Notes: generated by a model not told the origin, from the letters alone. DNA of 64,000 nt from Corinectria fuckeliana (GCA_019137255.1 WPDH01000092.1:62001-126000), one strand, 5' to 3'; shown: positions 45,176 to 57,094, counted from the first letter of the stretch. Made by a program: numbers and translations.

Positions 45176-46626
45176 TTAGGGCTTTCTCCAGAAGAAACCC
45201 AAGATTAAGACATTGTAGACGAGCTTCAAAACGCCGGCAACAATGAAGGCGAGCCAGAACTGGTCCAGGCCTGCAAACAGGCCGGTAGTGTACAAACCTA
45301 CACAACTGCCCACCGTCTTGACAATGTTAATGACACCCATTGCCGACGTGCGCTCTGCGTCTAGGACGCCAGCGGAGATGAAGGCCTGACGAGGCGCATT
45401 GTCGATTTCCCTCGTGACAATTCGGAAAATGAAGATGCCAAGGGCAACAAACTTGTTCGCCGGGACCGAGACCATCAGCAGGGAGATGGAGTTGATGGTA
45501 TGGCAGAGGACCATGGTCTGGACCTGTCCAATGGCGCGGGACAGCGGCGAAGAAGCCAGATTCAGTATCGACGAGATGATTCCCGCGGTAAAGGTGGCGG
45601 ACCCCAAGGCGCCTTCGGAAATGTCGTACTCGCGCTTGAAGAAGTAGGTCATCCACGAGATCTGGGCGAGGCCGGACCCGACAAAGTCAAAGATCAACGC
45701 GAGTGACAGCTGCCACATGAAGGTGAAGGAGGCGGGCGTAAACATACGCTTCCCTTGTGTCACCGCTACAACCGACTCTGCTGCCTTGGGAGTGTGTGTC
45801 TCCTGATTGACAGCGCCGTATGTCGGGGCTGGCGCGTTCTCGGCAAGCAGAGGTGCGCTCTCCCCGTTGTGTTGCGTATTGTTTTGTTCTTCTCCTTCGG
45901 GGATCTGCTTCTCGGATGCCTTCGCTTCCACGTCTGGGTCGAGGAGCAAGCAGCAAAAGAGCTTGATGAGCCCCGTAGCGGCATACCCGAGGAAAATGGC
46001 GCGGTAAGAGTCTGACCTCTTGACGCCCGAGTTTTGTAGAAGCTCGAGGACCCATCCGGTGAGCAAGTTGCTTGCTGCCGTGCCGAACATGCCCAGCATC
46101 GACCACCAGGCGAAGACTTCGTTGCGAGTCTCGGGGCTGCTCAGGCGAGCGATGGCGGCTTCCTCGATGGCCTTGAAGGGATCGATTTCGTTGGCGCTGT
46201 CGGGTGCGTTAGTCGACGAGTTGCAAGACACTTCCAGAGGCCTTACCTAGGGTTGATGACGCCGGCGATGCTGGCAAGGAGCAGAAGCCAGAAGTTGTCG
46301 AGGGCTGCAAACGCGACTCCGCTGAGGCACATCAACAGCGCGCCGATGATGGCGGTCAGTCGGACGCCCATGGCATCGCCGACGTAGGTCAGGACAAAGC
46401 TGATGGCTAGGTCGCCCACGAGCGTCAGCGTCATGAAGACGCCGACGTCGGGGTCGCCAAAGCCGAGCGAGTTGAGGTACAGGGCCAGGACGAAGGTGGT
46501 GCCTCCGTAGCCGAGCAGCCTGACCATGCGCAGGAGGATCAGGAGCTTGACGTTGCGGCTGGAGCCCCAGAGGACGTCGGCGCCGATGAAGGAGAGGCAT
46601 CGGGACAAGGGTCTCCTCAGGTCCAT
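45176..46626 (-). CDS. MFS transporter
   Basis: Plasma- or vacuolar-membrane carrier of 466 aa with about 12 predicted membrane segments. Minus-strand exons are 46247..46626 and 45176..46196; the 50-bp intron (GTAAGG...GACAG) joins GVINPS to ANEIDPFKAIEEA. The N-terminal half has RLLGYGGTTFVLALYLNSLG and YVGDAMGVRLTAIIGA (the D-x-x-G-x-R loop pattern). A long hydrophilic central loop (EKQIPEGEEQNN, ENAPAPTYGAVNQ) follows TM6; the second half has REIDNAPRQAFISAGV and GVINIVKTVGSCVG. This resembles fungal MFS carriers of unknown substrate. The position beside the 35-44 kb enzymes fits an exporter, but import cannot be excluded. Confidence 0.87.
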
Positions 46627-47246
46627 GGCGAACGGATCAGATGCGAGGGACGGGGTCTAGTGGTGAGGGGAGGTAGTCTAGACGGTCGGTCGGTCTGCCT
46701 GCAAGGGTCGACGGGGTTGAGGGTGCAGATATGCAGATTGTCCGCGGTCGGCGGTGTGACGAGGGTGGCGGGTTTTACACCGTACTTCGTAGACCAATCT
46801 AGATACTATGTAGGCCTACGTAGACTACCTAGACCCTCTGGGCTAGTTGGCGGCGAGACGAGGCTAGCTAAAAAGAAGAAAACCGCGGCGCCGGCTTGTT
46901 TATGGTCTGAATAAGTATCCCGGGAGAGCGGCTTCCGGAGAGCCCACCGGAATGTCTCAGTCCAGAACACAACAAAGCAAATCACAGTCCAGCCATCTTT
47001 CTCCCCACTGACGCGATCGGGCGGCTGCACTACGGTAAGTACGGTGCAGTACTTCGTATGAAGATCCTCTGGCTACTTGCAAGGCTGGGCTCAATACTGT
47101 CCCGATTCTGTCGTCGCCACTCCCATGCAGTGATCGCCCGCTAGCATCGGCTGTAATACAAGGCCACACAGACAGACCACAGCGAGCAAGGCCTGCAGGG
47201 CATTTCCGTCATTGGATAGCCAGGACTTCATTCAACAGCCGCCTGA
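46627..47246. other. Intergenic region upstream of MFS gene
   Basis: About 0.62 kb holding the MFS promoter and the end of the kinase gene, with TACTTCGTA at 46783..46791 and 47050..47058. No gene is supported. Confidence 0.45.
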
Positions 47247-48733
47247 CTACACCGCAGCCCACTTCTGCTCTCTCAGTGACATCTCGTGGCCGGTGTTGCT
47301 CGAGCCCGTGCCGTGCTGCCCCCTCCACGCCCAATATTCTGCAAGCCGCTTGGTGGCGTAGCCGGTATAGTCGAAGTCGATGGACCCGGTCGAGGCCTCC
47401 GCTTGGATCAGAGCACACAGCCCCCTGTCATGCGTGTGTCAGCCACGGATGCTCCGTACAGCACGCTATTGCTTTTGATGCTTGAGAGCTCGTAACTCAC
47501 CAGTAGAACCCAGGGAACCCCCGGAATGCGTCCACCTCGGACATGGCGCGCTCGACCTCCGCCTCGGCTACACGGGACGGCTCGGACATTGCCGCGCCGT
47601 CGTCCTGCTTCTTAGTGAGGTCGTGGCACGTCTGCAGGTACTCGCGAATGAACTCGCGGCGCGTTGACGTCGTCGGGAGCAGGTCGTAGTTGCACTCGAA
47701 CCCTGTCCATTCGGCAAAGTGGTTCGCTAGCTCGAATGCAGGGGGGCAGTAGGTAGAGTGTCTAATAAAGCCGAATCAGCTCTGCATCACCACAAGGCGT
47801 TCACGACACCTTGAATGAGGTGGAGGCCGTACTCGTAGTCAATAAATTTAACCGACGCCATACCGTCCGAGTCCTGCATGATGATGTTACCGCAAAGCAG
47901 ATCGCCATGTCCGAGCACCTGAATGTTTATACCCTCATCAGCATCCTGCAGGCTGACCAGTCCGTCTGCTGTGTAACGACACCGCACGCTACGTACCAGG
48001 GATCCCTGTGGACCGTCGCCCAGCAGTGTCTTTACCAAGAACTGAAACTCGCCGCGCAGCTGCTGCTTCTGTGCTCGTTGCTCGTCCGTCGTGCTCGGGA
48101 GGCTGTCCAGCCATTTCTTGGCGGTTGCCCAGATACTGGGCTCGAACTCGAGAGTGGCTTGAGGACCATCTAGCTTCGCGGCCGGTAGGGTTATGTGCCA
48201 CCGAGCCAGTTCTCGGGCTACACCGCGCCACACTGTCTCGTCGGCAATGGCCTCGGTTGAACATGCCATGCCAGGGAGGAACTGATACGCGTGGCCGTTC
48301 TCAAACCGAACCAGGAGCAGAGGAGCGAGCTCGTTATCGGAGAGAAGCTTGTGAACTTTGATCTCCTCTGGAGGAATGTCAGGTCACGCCCAAGTGAAAC
48401 CCACCGGGGGACGTACTGTTGCGGTCGATGGTGATCTCAGTGCCCTCTCCGTAGACCTTGACCAGCACTTTCTCAACGACGCCCTTTGGACTAGCTCCCT
48501 GACGGCTGACTTTGAATAGCTGCCGGAGCATGGCTAATTAGCAGATGTCATGGGAGGAGGGGCAGTGGCTCGTCGGTTCTCACCGAATTGGTGGTTCCTT
48601 CGGTCAATGTCGTGACCCGAATGTCCCCGCTCGACTCGCCGTCCAGGAATAGGTACGAGGCCAGTTCAAGGACCGAGCCCTCGGCCTGTGCCGTGTCGAA
48701 GACGTGCTTCACAGAGGGGATTTCCATGACCAT
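47247..48733 (-). CDS. EKI1: Ethanolamine kinase (choline/ethanolamine kinase family)
   Basis: ATP-dependent ethanolamine (possibly choline) kinase, first step of the Kennedy pathway to phosphatidylethanolamine, 408 aa. Minus-strand exons are 48584..48733, 48417..48519, 47833..48367, 47501..47761 and 47247..47424; introns are 64, 49, 71 and 76 bp. The splices restore LTEGTTNSLFKVSRQG, ITIDRNKEIKVHKLL, FIDYEHSTYCPPAFELANHFAEW and FYWGLCALIQAEAST. Catalytic marks are the Brenner motif HGDLLCGN (His238, Asp240, Asn245) and the metal Asp261 in FIDYE. This looks like a full gene, though eukaryotic ethanolamine kinases are usually single copy and not in clusters, so it may be a paralogue. Symbol assigned from family only. 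Confidence 0.85.
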
Positions 48734-49504
48734 GGTGGCGGGGAGAGCCGGAAAGGAGAATAAGATTGGAGTGAGAACTTTGGGTACTCCTTGCCTCTGT
48801 TTTGTAGAGCTAAGCCAAGCAAGCTCGCCGCTGGGTTTTTCCCGCATCGTTCACCGATAACCCTACCGATTGTGTCTCACCAACCACAGGCGTCTGATTG
48901 GGCCAAGATGCAGCTCGACTCTGGCCCCGTCATCGATCCTCAGAGTCGTATCCGCAAGTCCCGTATCGCCAGCACAGTGTCTCACTCTTACTTCTCTGGC
49001 TGTGCCGCTAGTACACACGGCACGGCACAGGACGGCACAGCATTGGTGGCGGCAAACAGAGGGGAAAAGGGCAAGGATCTACGCTTAGGGCTCACCTGAA
49101 CTCTTGATATTGAGCGAAATGCTCCTCACCAATAGACGGACGCAAATTCCTGGCGCCAGCCACCTGGGAAGGAACTAATCCTAACAAGATGAGAAAAAGG
49201 CATAGTTGGGTTTGTCTCGCTGAAACATCTCGGTGGGTGGCTGAATCGGGCGTGCGTCGATATCCCTGTAAAATATTAGAGACGCAAGAGGCTTGTGAGA
49301 GCGGACAACAGCATATCCATGAAGATGCATTCGGTCGTCTGCAGTCGGGCGGGTTGCTTCCCGCCTCTCATCTCCGAAGGAAGAGAGGACCAGCATCACG
49401 CAACATTCACTATATAAGGGAGTTTGATGCCAGAATGTCAGGACAGTTCATATGATTTATCGAGAATTCTCCAGTCTATTTATTCAGCTATCACCACTCT
49501 CACA
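48734..49504. promoter_or_regulatory. Divergent promoter region, kinase and aminotransferase
   Basis: About 0.77 kb between divergent starts at 48733 and 49505. No operator is recognised beyond the aminotransferase TATA box. Confidence 0.45.
49411..49418 (+). promoter_or_regulatory. TATA box of aminotransferase gene
   Basis: TATATAAG lies 94 bp before the ATG at 49505, a typical distance in this window. Confidence 0.55.
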
Positions 49505-51041
49505 ATGGGTTCTCAAGGTCCTCAGAACAGTCTTCTCTACAAGAACTTTGACAAGCATCCGGCTGCACTCGTTGAGTCGGGAACAGGCATATATCTCAAC
49601 ACTAGCGATGGCCGGCACATTCTGGATGCTACTAGCGGTGCGGCTGTCGCCTGTCTGGGATATGACAACCAGGAAGTGCAAAAGGCCATGGTCCAGCAGA
49701 TGACGAGCCTTTCTTACTGCCACCCTGGGTTCTACAAGACCAAGTCCGCCGAAGACCTGGCTGATTTTCTCGTCGAGTCCACGTGCGGCCACATGTCCAA
49801 GGCGACTCTGTGCGGATCAGGTATGACCTAGAAACTCCAAGACTGCTAGCGAGGGGTAGGCTAACTCGGTGGAACAACAGGGTCTGAAGCCGTGGAAGTG
49901 GCTCTCAAGCTGGCCAAAACGCATTTCGCCCATCTTCCCGAACCCCAGCCTGAACGCACGCGGTTCATCGCCAGAACGGGAGCCTGGCACGGCGCTACCC
50001 TCGGCGCGCTGACGCTCGGCGACTTCAAGGTCCGCAAGGAACCCTTTGTGTCGCTCATCCCCCAGACCGCCTCGCGCGTGTCCGCTTGCTGCACGTACCG
50101 CGGCCTGCGCGAGGGTGAGTCCGAAGACGACTTCGTCCGCCGTCTGGCCCAGGAGCTAGACGACGAGTTCCAAAGCGTTGGTCCTGACACGGTCTGCGCC
50201 TTTGTTGCCGAGACGGTGGGAGGAAGTGTATGTTGGCCATCGAAACCCGAGAATCATGACATGAGCACAAGCTGACCACCATATCTAGGCAAGCGGCTGT
50301 GCGTTGCCTGTCCGCGGATACTTCCCAGCCATGAAGGCAGTGTGCGAGAAGTACGGCGCCCTCTTGATCCTGGACGAAGTCATGTGCGGCATGGGACGTA
50401 CCGGAACACTGCATGCCTGGGAGCAGGAAGACGTTGTCCCAGACATCCAAGTTGTTGGAAAGGGCCTTGGTGCTGGTTACGGGACCATCTCTGCTGTGCT
50501 TGTCAGCTCTTGGATGGTCGACTCGTTCCAAAGATCCGGCAAGGCCTTTGCTCACGGGCAGACGTACATGGCTCACCCTCTAGCTGCCGCCGCGGCTCTC
50601 AAGGTGCAGACGGTCATCCAGAGGGACAACCTCGTATCCCACGTCCGCGACATGGGCAACTATCTCGGCAAGAGGCTCAGGAAGACCTTGCTGCAGCGCC
50701 CGTACGTGGGAGACATCCGCGGTCGAGGCTTGTTCTGGACGGTCGAGTTTGTGGCCGACAAGCAGACCAAGGTGCCCTTCCCGGCGAGCCTTGGGCTGAG
50801 CGGCCTGCTGCACGCACGCGGCATGAGCAAGGGCTATGAGATTGCGCTGTTCAACGCCGGAGGGACCTACGATGGCTACGCCGGAGACCACTTTCTCGTC
50901 TGCCCGCCGTATATCGTGTCGGAGGCAGACATTGACGAGATTGTAAGTCGGATTGCGAGGGTTGTGGATGATACCTTTGCCGACCTCACGGCCTCGGCCG
51001 CCTGGGAAAAGATTGCACTGCAGTTGAACCGAGCTATCTGA
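49505..51041 (+). CDS. Class III (omega) PLP-dependent aminotransferase
   Basis: PLP enzyme of 471 aa moving the amino group of an omega-amino acid, diamine or related amine to a keto acid. Exons are 49505..49820, 49881..50227 and 50289..51041, with introns of 60 and 61 bp. The PLP-phosphate loop is LCGSGSEAVEVALKLA, the ring-stacking region is RTGAWHGATLGAL, Asp250 in LLILDEVMCGMGRTG binds the pyridine nitrogen, and Lys279 in VVGKGLGAGYG forms the Schiff base. These are complete for fold type I subgroup II. It is divergent from ethanolamine kinase and convergent with the DUR3-like symporter, a nitrogen-related setting. The amine donor is unknown; beta-alanine, GABA and polyamine roles are possible. 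Confidence 0.9.
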
Positions 51042-51577
51042 GTAGCCTGGGACAGAAATGTTGCGTGGGATTAGGGAGTCGAGGTGGGGAGAGGAAAATA
51101 TATAGTTGCTTTTTTAAGAATGGCAAAGGTTATACATGAGTTCTGGCTGTAGGCATCATACGATAGTTCTCCAGAGTCTGGAGCCCCAATCTTGTAAACT
51201 CCTCTTCGAGTTGGTTTAATTCTAACTGGATAGTGACATCATTCTTTTGCCCTCACCTGAGGACAAGTATGCTTCTCTGAGTCTCTACTGCAGGCCCCCC
51301 AGTAAAGGCTGCATCGCCTGTACCCGTGTTATTATCATGGAATCTCCGATGCGCCCAGGCAGCTGCTTCAACTCTGTGCTTGTCCCATTCTTAGAAAGCG
51401 ACAATAACCCCAGGGCTGCTTTAGTGTTCCCAGTCAACTCTGAAACCTCGTTACTATCGCCGTCTTTCGGCGAGAGCCCTCTTCCCACTCTTCTCCATTC
51501 GACTATCTTTTCATGTAACAGCTCAACAATAGTAGCAGCACCTTTATGCCCTCACTCGGCATATCGTAGTCTGAGTA
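51042..51577. other. Convergent intergenic region, no gene supported
   Basis: About 0.54 kb between aminotransferase and symporter ends. The open frame at 51247..51594 has no recognisable motif and overlaps the symporter stop. Confidence 0.45.
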
Positions 51578-53992
51578 CTACTCCAAAGTCGTAGATGACC
51601 CCTCCACCCGCACCCTAGGGGATGTATCCTTTTCCTCGTTGGTGTCCGAGTTAGTCTCACTCCCAGAAGTCGCATGGGTGCCATCATCCTTCTCATCCTT
51701 CGAGAGCTTTCCGCGGAACGCACGCCATGCTCTCTTTCCTGCTAGAGCCAGGACACTGCGTCCGTCGATGACGGGATATACGCAAGCCACGAAGAGACAG
51801 ACAAATAGCCAAATCTCAGAGACTGTGACCCAGCCGATGAAGAACTATATCAAAGATGTAAGTCAAATAAACCGTAGACAGAAGATAGGGACAACTCGTA
51901 CCGGCTTGTTGAAGACCCAATCGCGATACAGTGGAAGCGGCCAGACAACCCACGTAACAAGCCCAATGACTACACTCGCAATTGCGGCAATCCCTCTGGC
52001 GCGGTTCATGCGACGAAGCTCCTTCTCGGGGTAGGGATGCTGGACCTGGTCGAGATCCTCGACCTGAGCGAGGCGATTATGGCTGGGGCTGCTGTCGTCG
52101 ATGACTTCGGTGAGAAGCAGGAAGACTCGCCAATCAAAGTCTTGAGGCTATAGTCTTGGTCAGAAGCCGCCTCGTCGAACCCAAAGGGCACCTACGTACC
52201 TTGATCCAGGTGATGACGATGGAGTAAATGGCGGATGAGAACGTCGAGGTCAGGGCACCCCACAAACAGGGAAGCTGGGCTTCCGTAGTGAGCATGTTGA
52301 GCTCGCCATAGTAAGCATACGCCGTACCAAGCCACACGGCGATTCCAGATATCTTCGAGCGCGAGAAGTCAGAAAGTTGTCTCTTCTCTGGGTCAGTTAT
52401 GGTGTGACTTACAAGTCCAAGAATTGGCGAGATCACGACGGCAGCCGTAGACTGCTTTCGCCACAGAATAGTAAACGCCATGGGAAACATGCCTGGACAA
52501 ATGATGGTCGCGAGGAAGTAGCCCATCCAGTTCAAGTCTACTCCTCCATAGTGCAGGGCTGTCGCAAACGCCGAGGCGAAGAGTCCAAATCCCACGACCG
52601 CCCAGTGAGAAACGCGGATGACCTGCTTGTCGCTCGCTTTGGGGTTGATGTAGGTGCGGTATACGTCGAAGGAGATGATGCTTGATACGGCAATCAACTC
52701 GGCACTGGTTGTGCTGGTCACCGTCATAAACACGACCAGCAACAGACCCGCAGCGCCGCCTTTCCCAGCGACGGACATGACTGCGTACGGCAAAACATAT
52801 CCGGCGTTGATCTCTGCAGTCGTCATTGCCCTAGGATACGTCGGGAAGATGGAGCTCTTCTCGAGCACAATGGCAGCCAGGCCAGCGGTGGTGCCGACCG
52901 CCCAAGGCACAGCAAAGTACGAGATGCCTCCTAGCATATACCCCGGCATGGCCGCAGCAGTGTCGGCAGCGAAGCCTTTCTGCCAGAAGCTGGTGTCCAT
53001 GATGACGAGTGCGAAGTCTCCCAGGGAGTGGACTAGCCCAAAGACGATGGAGCCCTTGGACTTGAAGGACAGGATGGATCCTAGGTAGTTCCCTTCGATG
53101 TTGTGGGTTTTGTCGGCTTCCACGAGGGAGTCGTAAAAGTCACCAAGGCCGTGGATGGCATCGTTGTTGACGACTGCAATGGTAATCCAACACAGCAGGA
53201 TCATGACTACCAAGGTGTGTACATAGTCCGTGAGGAAAGTGGCTTTGAGGCCACCGACGACAGTGTAGAGAGTAACCCCAAGGGGCAGTAGGAACGTCGA
53301 TGCAACAATGTGCATTCCAGTCAGAGCAGTGATGACTCCGGCGGCTCCAAGAATCATGGCAGTGACTGACAACAGATTGGTGACGAGGCATAGGAAAATG
53401 AAGACCATGTGAGCCAAGAATCCATAGCGAAGTCGAACGATTTCTAGAGCTGTATGACCGTTTCTGCCCACGTCGTAAACAAGTTATTTGAGGGTAAGAC
53501 GGTGCCTGAGAAAACTTACGGGATCTTGACTTTGGCGTGTATTGCCAGCACTGTCATGAGGGCAATCTGAATTGTGCATCCTGCGGCGTACCAAAACGGA
53601 GCTAGATGTCGTTAGTTGTATACTGGCACGGATATTGAGCAGCTAGACTTCACGCCATACCTGCAATGCCGTAAAGATATCCTTGAGCGGCGGTCCATAT
53701 AATCGCCGTACTATCGAGCCAGTTTGTCAGTTGTTATTCGAGGATCCAACTGCAATGTTCGGGATACTCACGCCCACATCCATGATGAGACCACGGCTGA
53801 CGCAGTCAATCCGGTCCCGACGGAGCGATTTGCAACCATGAACATTTCCGATTTGTCAGATCGCTCCCCTAGGAACCGTGAAAGAAACTTGGTTACTAGA
53901 ATCATACCAAGTCCGAAGGCGAGGCCGACGCCAACAACGACACCATAGCCTACGCCTTGAGAGAGCGGTACTATAGCTTTAGAGTCTGCCAT
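51578..53992 (-). CDS. DUR3-like urea/polyamine symporter (SSS family)
   Basis: Plasma-membrane sodium/solute-symporter-family carrier, 689 aa, with about 15 membrane segments; fungal DUR3 proteins take up urea with protons and also polyamines. Minus-strand exons are 53772..53992, 53661..53710, 53520..53601, 52413..53463, 52200..52352, 51902..52147 and 51578..51844. The splices rebuild SSWMWATAIIWTAAQGYLYGIA, APFWYAAGCTIQIALM, KIPNGHTALEIVRLRYG, LGLISGIAVWLGTAYAYYGEL and WIKPQDFDW, all typical of DUR3. The long exon has FWQKGFAA and TSTTSAELIAVSSI. The fifth exon's intron (52353..52412) also reads through in frame. An upstream Met at 54016 would add 8 residues. It is near an aminotransferase and a Zn2Cys6 regulator, suggesting nitrogen scavenging. 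Confidence 0.88.
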
Positions 53993-54964
53993 CTTTTGTG
54001 AGGGTCGTTCAGTCAAGAGGCCCTAAGAGGAGAAATCGTCGTAGCATCAGCTCGACCCTCCCCTCCAGTGGTACTTGCGCAATTACTTATATACTAGATT
54101 TTCACCCATGTAGTAGCCAGACTGCTGGAGCCAGGGTAGTTCACGCAGCACATCAAGCGTTGCATGATAGCAGCGGATCCGCATAAAGATAAGGTAATCG
54201 CGCAATTGATGCTCCAATTATCGCGATATCCATGACTCGAAGTCGGTCGTATATGGTAATAAGCCGGAGCAGTGAGGACCCTTGTCCCGGTAAGGCGTGG
54301 GTTGCAAGACATTCGCAATTGGGAATGAAACCCTGGGAGCGGGAACAGGAACGGCGTAGAGCTCAAGATCGCCAACATTTACTGCTAAAAACAGTGCTAG
54401 TGCACTATCTAGGGCCTTGTGCCATAATGCTCAAAATGGTATAACCGTCGACATCTCATGGGTAGTCCACTCTGTCTGTACAGTGGTGACCTAGGTTTCA
54501 GATCCATGGCGTGCAGGCATTAGATGAATGAGGCTTACTTGTCTACATTGGGGAAGGTGAATGGAATATTCCATTGCGTCGAACAAACAAAAGCAGCTAT
54601 CCAGGAAACCAACCGATCATGAATTGATGCATCCTCGGTAATGTGTGCCGAAACCCCACCACGCTTACTTCTCATACTGAGGTATGCAGGAGGAGACGCT
54701 GCGAGATTTCTCTATATCCACAACCAGCAGTACTGGGGTGTAGCAACAGCTTACTAAACTGTAGTCCGGTAATTCTGCGAATTATCATCTAGGATCGTCA
54801 TAAACGTCTAGAGCTCGTGGGGTGGGATGGGAAAGTTCCAGATTGTTTTGCCCGAAAAGACCTTTTAGCCACAGCATGGTTCAGAGCATGAGATCAAACT
54901 AGTTATATGGCACACCTCTCCTGATGGATATATGTTGCAATTGCTCAACTACGCCAAGCTACCA
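53993..54964. other. Intergenic region upstream of the symporter
   Basis: About 0.97 kb containing the symporter promoter and the end of the next regulator. I see no gene or repeat. Confidence 0.45.
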
Positions 54965-57094
54965 CTAATAACCATTCATGTTTACATCGGCATGACTAAA
55001 CGCCTGCGACCAGTCGAACGGAGCATCAAAATCCACGAAACTCGCCCAGTCAGCACCCAACTCGGCACCAAAGCCAAAGTCCACGGGGATGTTCTGTCCA
55101 AATACGTTCGTGCTGAACTCGATTTCTCCAAACATCTCCTCGGAGCAAGTATTGGTGTTCGGTGCGGCTGCTGCTCCAGCTTCAAGAAGCGAGTTCGAGG
55201 CCACAGCGCGGTTGATACGCACTTGGCCAAAGAACGGAATTACTGTCTCAAACTGGTCGGGAACATTCGCATCGCCTTGGTTCGTCCCAGTAAGAAGTTG
55301 GAGAACATGCGCTGCTTGGGTCGCTATGGAGCATTCGAGTTGTTCGGCTGTCTGTTCGAGACATCGAGTACACTTGTCCACAAGCCCCCAGTCTGCCACT
55401 TGGGAAGCAGTAGGGCTGGATGTATGCGGCTCAGATAGGAGGCCGATCATCAGGACAACGGTGGAACTAAAGGCCTCAAAGTCCATGATCTCACAATTGA
55501 CGTACTCGCTCTTTGGATTCGCTCGTAGATTCAAATACGACGTGATAAACTCCCGCACAGCGTCGAGAGTCGTGGTTCGGCTGTGGTGGTACTTGGGTTC
55601 TGATATGGACTTCAGCATCCAGGGGAAATGTATATGTTTCTTCAGGATGAGATACTTCATCTTCAGACATTGAGTGTGGTAGAATGTTCCCAGCGACATG
55701 TCAGTCTGTAGAGCTGGATCATTCCACTCTGCTGGCATCAAAGGCCGAATGGCGGCACAATCCTGATCTAGCTGGACGGTGGTCGCATAGTTGGTGTTCA
55801 GAAGATGGTTCTGGTCTCTGTCAATCACATCCCCAACCAGGCAGAAGATGCGATAGCTAATTTCCTCCATTACAGTATCTCCAGCCGGACCGGAGGACAC
55901 TGCTACGTGCGAGTTTGGGACGGAACATGGCATTCCCAAGACGGAGGACGCCTGTCGGTCGGACTGCCATATCATCTCCCAGAGCCGTCTTCGTCTCAAG
56001 TCAGCTTTCTTGTTTAGTCGATGAAAGCCTTGCAGCATTGCCGAATCCACGGCCCCGCGGACTGTAGTCCACGCTCGTTGGGGCTTGCCCATATTAATGC
56101 AGAGCTTGTACAGGAAAATGCGAGCTTCCAGGTCATCAAGGCCTTGGCTGAGCCTTGTCCCGCCAGATAAAAGGTTTGAGCAGAGCTCCACGTACTCGTC
56201 GATGAGTGCATTTGCCTGGGGAAGAAGAATCCTGGCAGCACTCTCCTTGGGAAGTTGCTGGAAGCACAGTGATAGGAAGAGCATGGCCTTTGCGACTGAC
56301 GCCGGCAGCTGGGACTTGACGGATGAATAGATCAAGTCAACTGCCTTGTTTTCTTGTCCGGGCTTCAGGGTGTCTTCGGGCCCCGCGCCATAGTAGCACG
56401 GCGGCCATGTGCACCAGAATGGACTAGATTCGGTGAGGATGACTCGGAGGGTCGTCTTATCTGGGAGCATGGAACCCAGAATTCGGATCAAGTCTTGGGC
56501 TCTGTCTTCTGTTGAGCTCATGCGGATGTTTGGCTGTTCAGTGCGAACCGGTCCTTGAAGGAGCTTTGCGTCCATGAATAGATCCATTAGAGGCGCTCCG
56601 GTATAGTCATCTGTCTCGTCGGGCGTTCTCGGAGAGGTCAGATTTCCGGTCGACGAGGACGGTGGCGGACCGCTCTTCGACGACGATGACGACGAGGTAT
56701 TCTTGGATATTGATGGGATAGATGCAGCACATGTTTTTGACGATGCCGCGCTGTCAGGTGAGTCAATGGCCGGATCCCCAGTCAATCCAAGCTGGGCTTG
56801 GAGCCGATCAACCATATCCTCCAACTCCAACAGTCTCGTCTTGATGGCATTTCCGTCACCGCTGATGATTGGCAGTCTCTTGACCTTAGCTTGTTGCGCC
56901 TGGCACAGAGTCTCGTGGATAGCACAGCTATCACAGACCAGGTGCCCCGGCTGAACGATGCAGCGGATCTTTCTTCGTCGGCATTCGGTGCAGCTCTTCG
57001 TTCCAAGACGCATGCGCTTTGCATTTGGTCCGTGTCCTTGCTGGTCCTGCATTTTTGGTAGCAAGTTCTCCATAGCAGCACGTGTGCGTGCCAT
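54965..57094 (-). CDS. Zn2Cys6 transcription factor, long form
   Basis: Intronless nuclear regulator, 709 aa. The zinc cluster is Cys 35, 38, 45, 54, 57 and 64 (CX2CX6CX8CX2CX6C), with a basic stretch KRMRLGTK before it and a short coiled-coil-like RLLELEDMVDRLQAQLGL after it, as is usual for dimer contact. A Ser/Pro-rich linker (near residues 115-155) leads to the MHR domain, with AVDSAMLQGFHRLN, RRRLWEMIWQSDRQASSVLGMP and a C-terminal acidic, aromatic tail (WASFVDFDAPFDWSQAF) that could activate transcription. A second Met at residue 8 is possible. It is divergent from the peroxiredoxin gene; possible targets are it or the nearby symporter. Confidence 0.9.
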   Translation of the reverse strand: MARTRAAMENLLPKMQDQQGHGPNAKRMRLGTKSCTECRRRKIRCIVQPGHLVCDSCAIHETLCQAQQAKVKRLPIISGDGNAIKTRLLELEDMVDRLQAQLGLTGDPAIDSPDSAASSKTCAASIPSISKNTSSSSSSKSGPPPSSSTGNLTSPRTPDETDDYTGAPLMDLFMDAKLLQGPVRTEQPNIRMSSTEDRAQDLIRILGSMLPDKTTLRVILTESSPFWCTWPPCYYGAGPEDTLKPGQENKAVDLIYSSVKSQLPASVAKAMLFLSLCFQQLPKESAARILLPQANALIDEYVELCSNLLSGGTRLSQGLDDLEARIFLYKLCINMGKPQRAWTTVRGAVDSAMLQGFHRLNKKADLRRRRLWEMIWQSDRQASSVLGMPCSVPNSHVAVSSGPAGDTVMEEISYRIFCLVGDVIDRDQNHLLNTNYATTVQLDQDCAAIRPLMPAEWNDPALQTDMSLGTFYHTQCLKMKYLILKKHIHFPWMLKSISEPKYHHSRTTTLDAVREFITSYLNLRANPKSEYVNCEIMDFEAFSSTVVLMIGLLSEPHTSSPTASQVADWGLVDKCTRCLEQTAEQLECSIATQAAHVLQLLTGTNQGDANVPDQFETVIPFFGQVRINRAVASNSLLEAGAAAAPNTNTCSEEMFGEIEFSTNVFGQNIPVDFGFGAELGADWASFVDFDAPFDWSQAFSHADVNMNGY

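Noticed and set aside
52381..52412. Read-through of the DUR3 intron as coding
   Set aside because: Splicing 52353..52412 gives LGLISGIAVWLGTAYAYYGEL, which matches the family; the read-through adds 20 unrelated residues.
54932..55438. 168-codon plus-strand frame
   Set aside because: Antisense to the long Zn2Cys6 regulator and without domain support.
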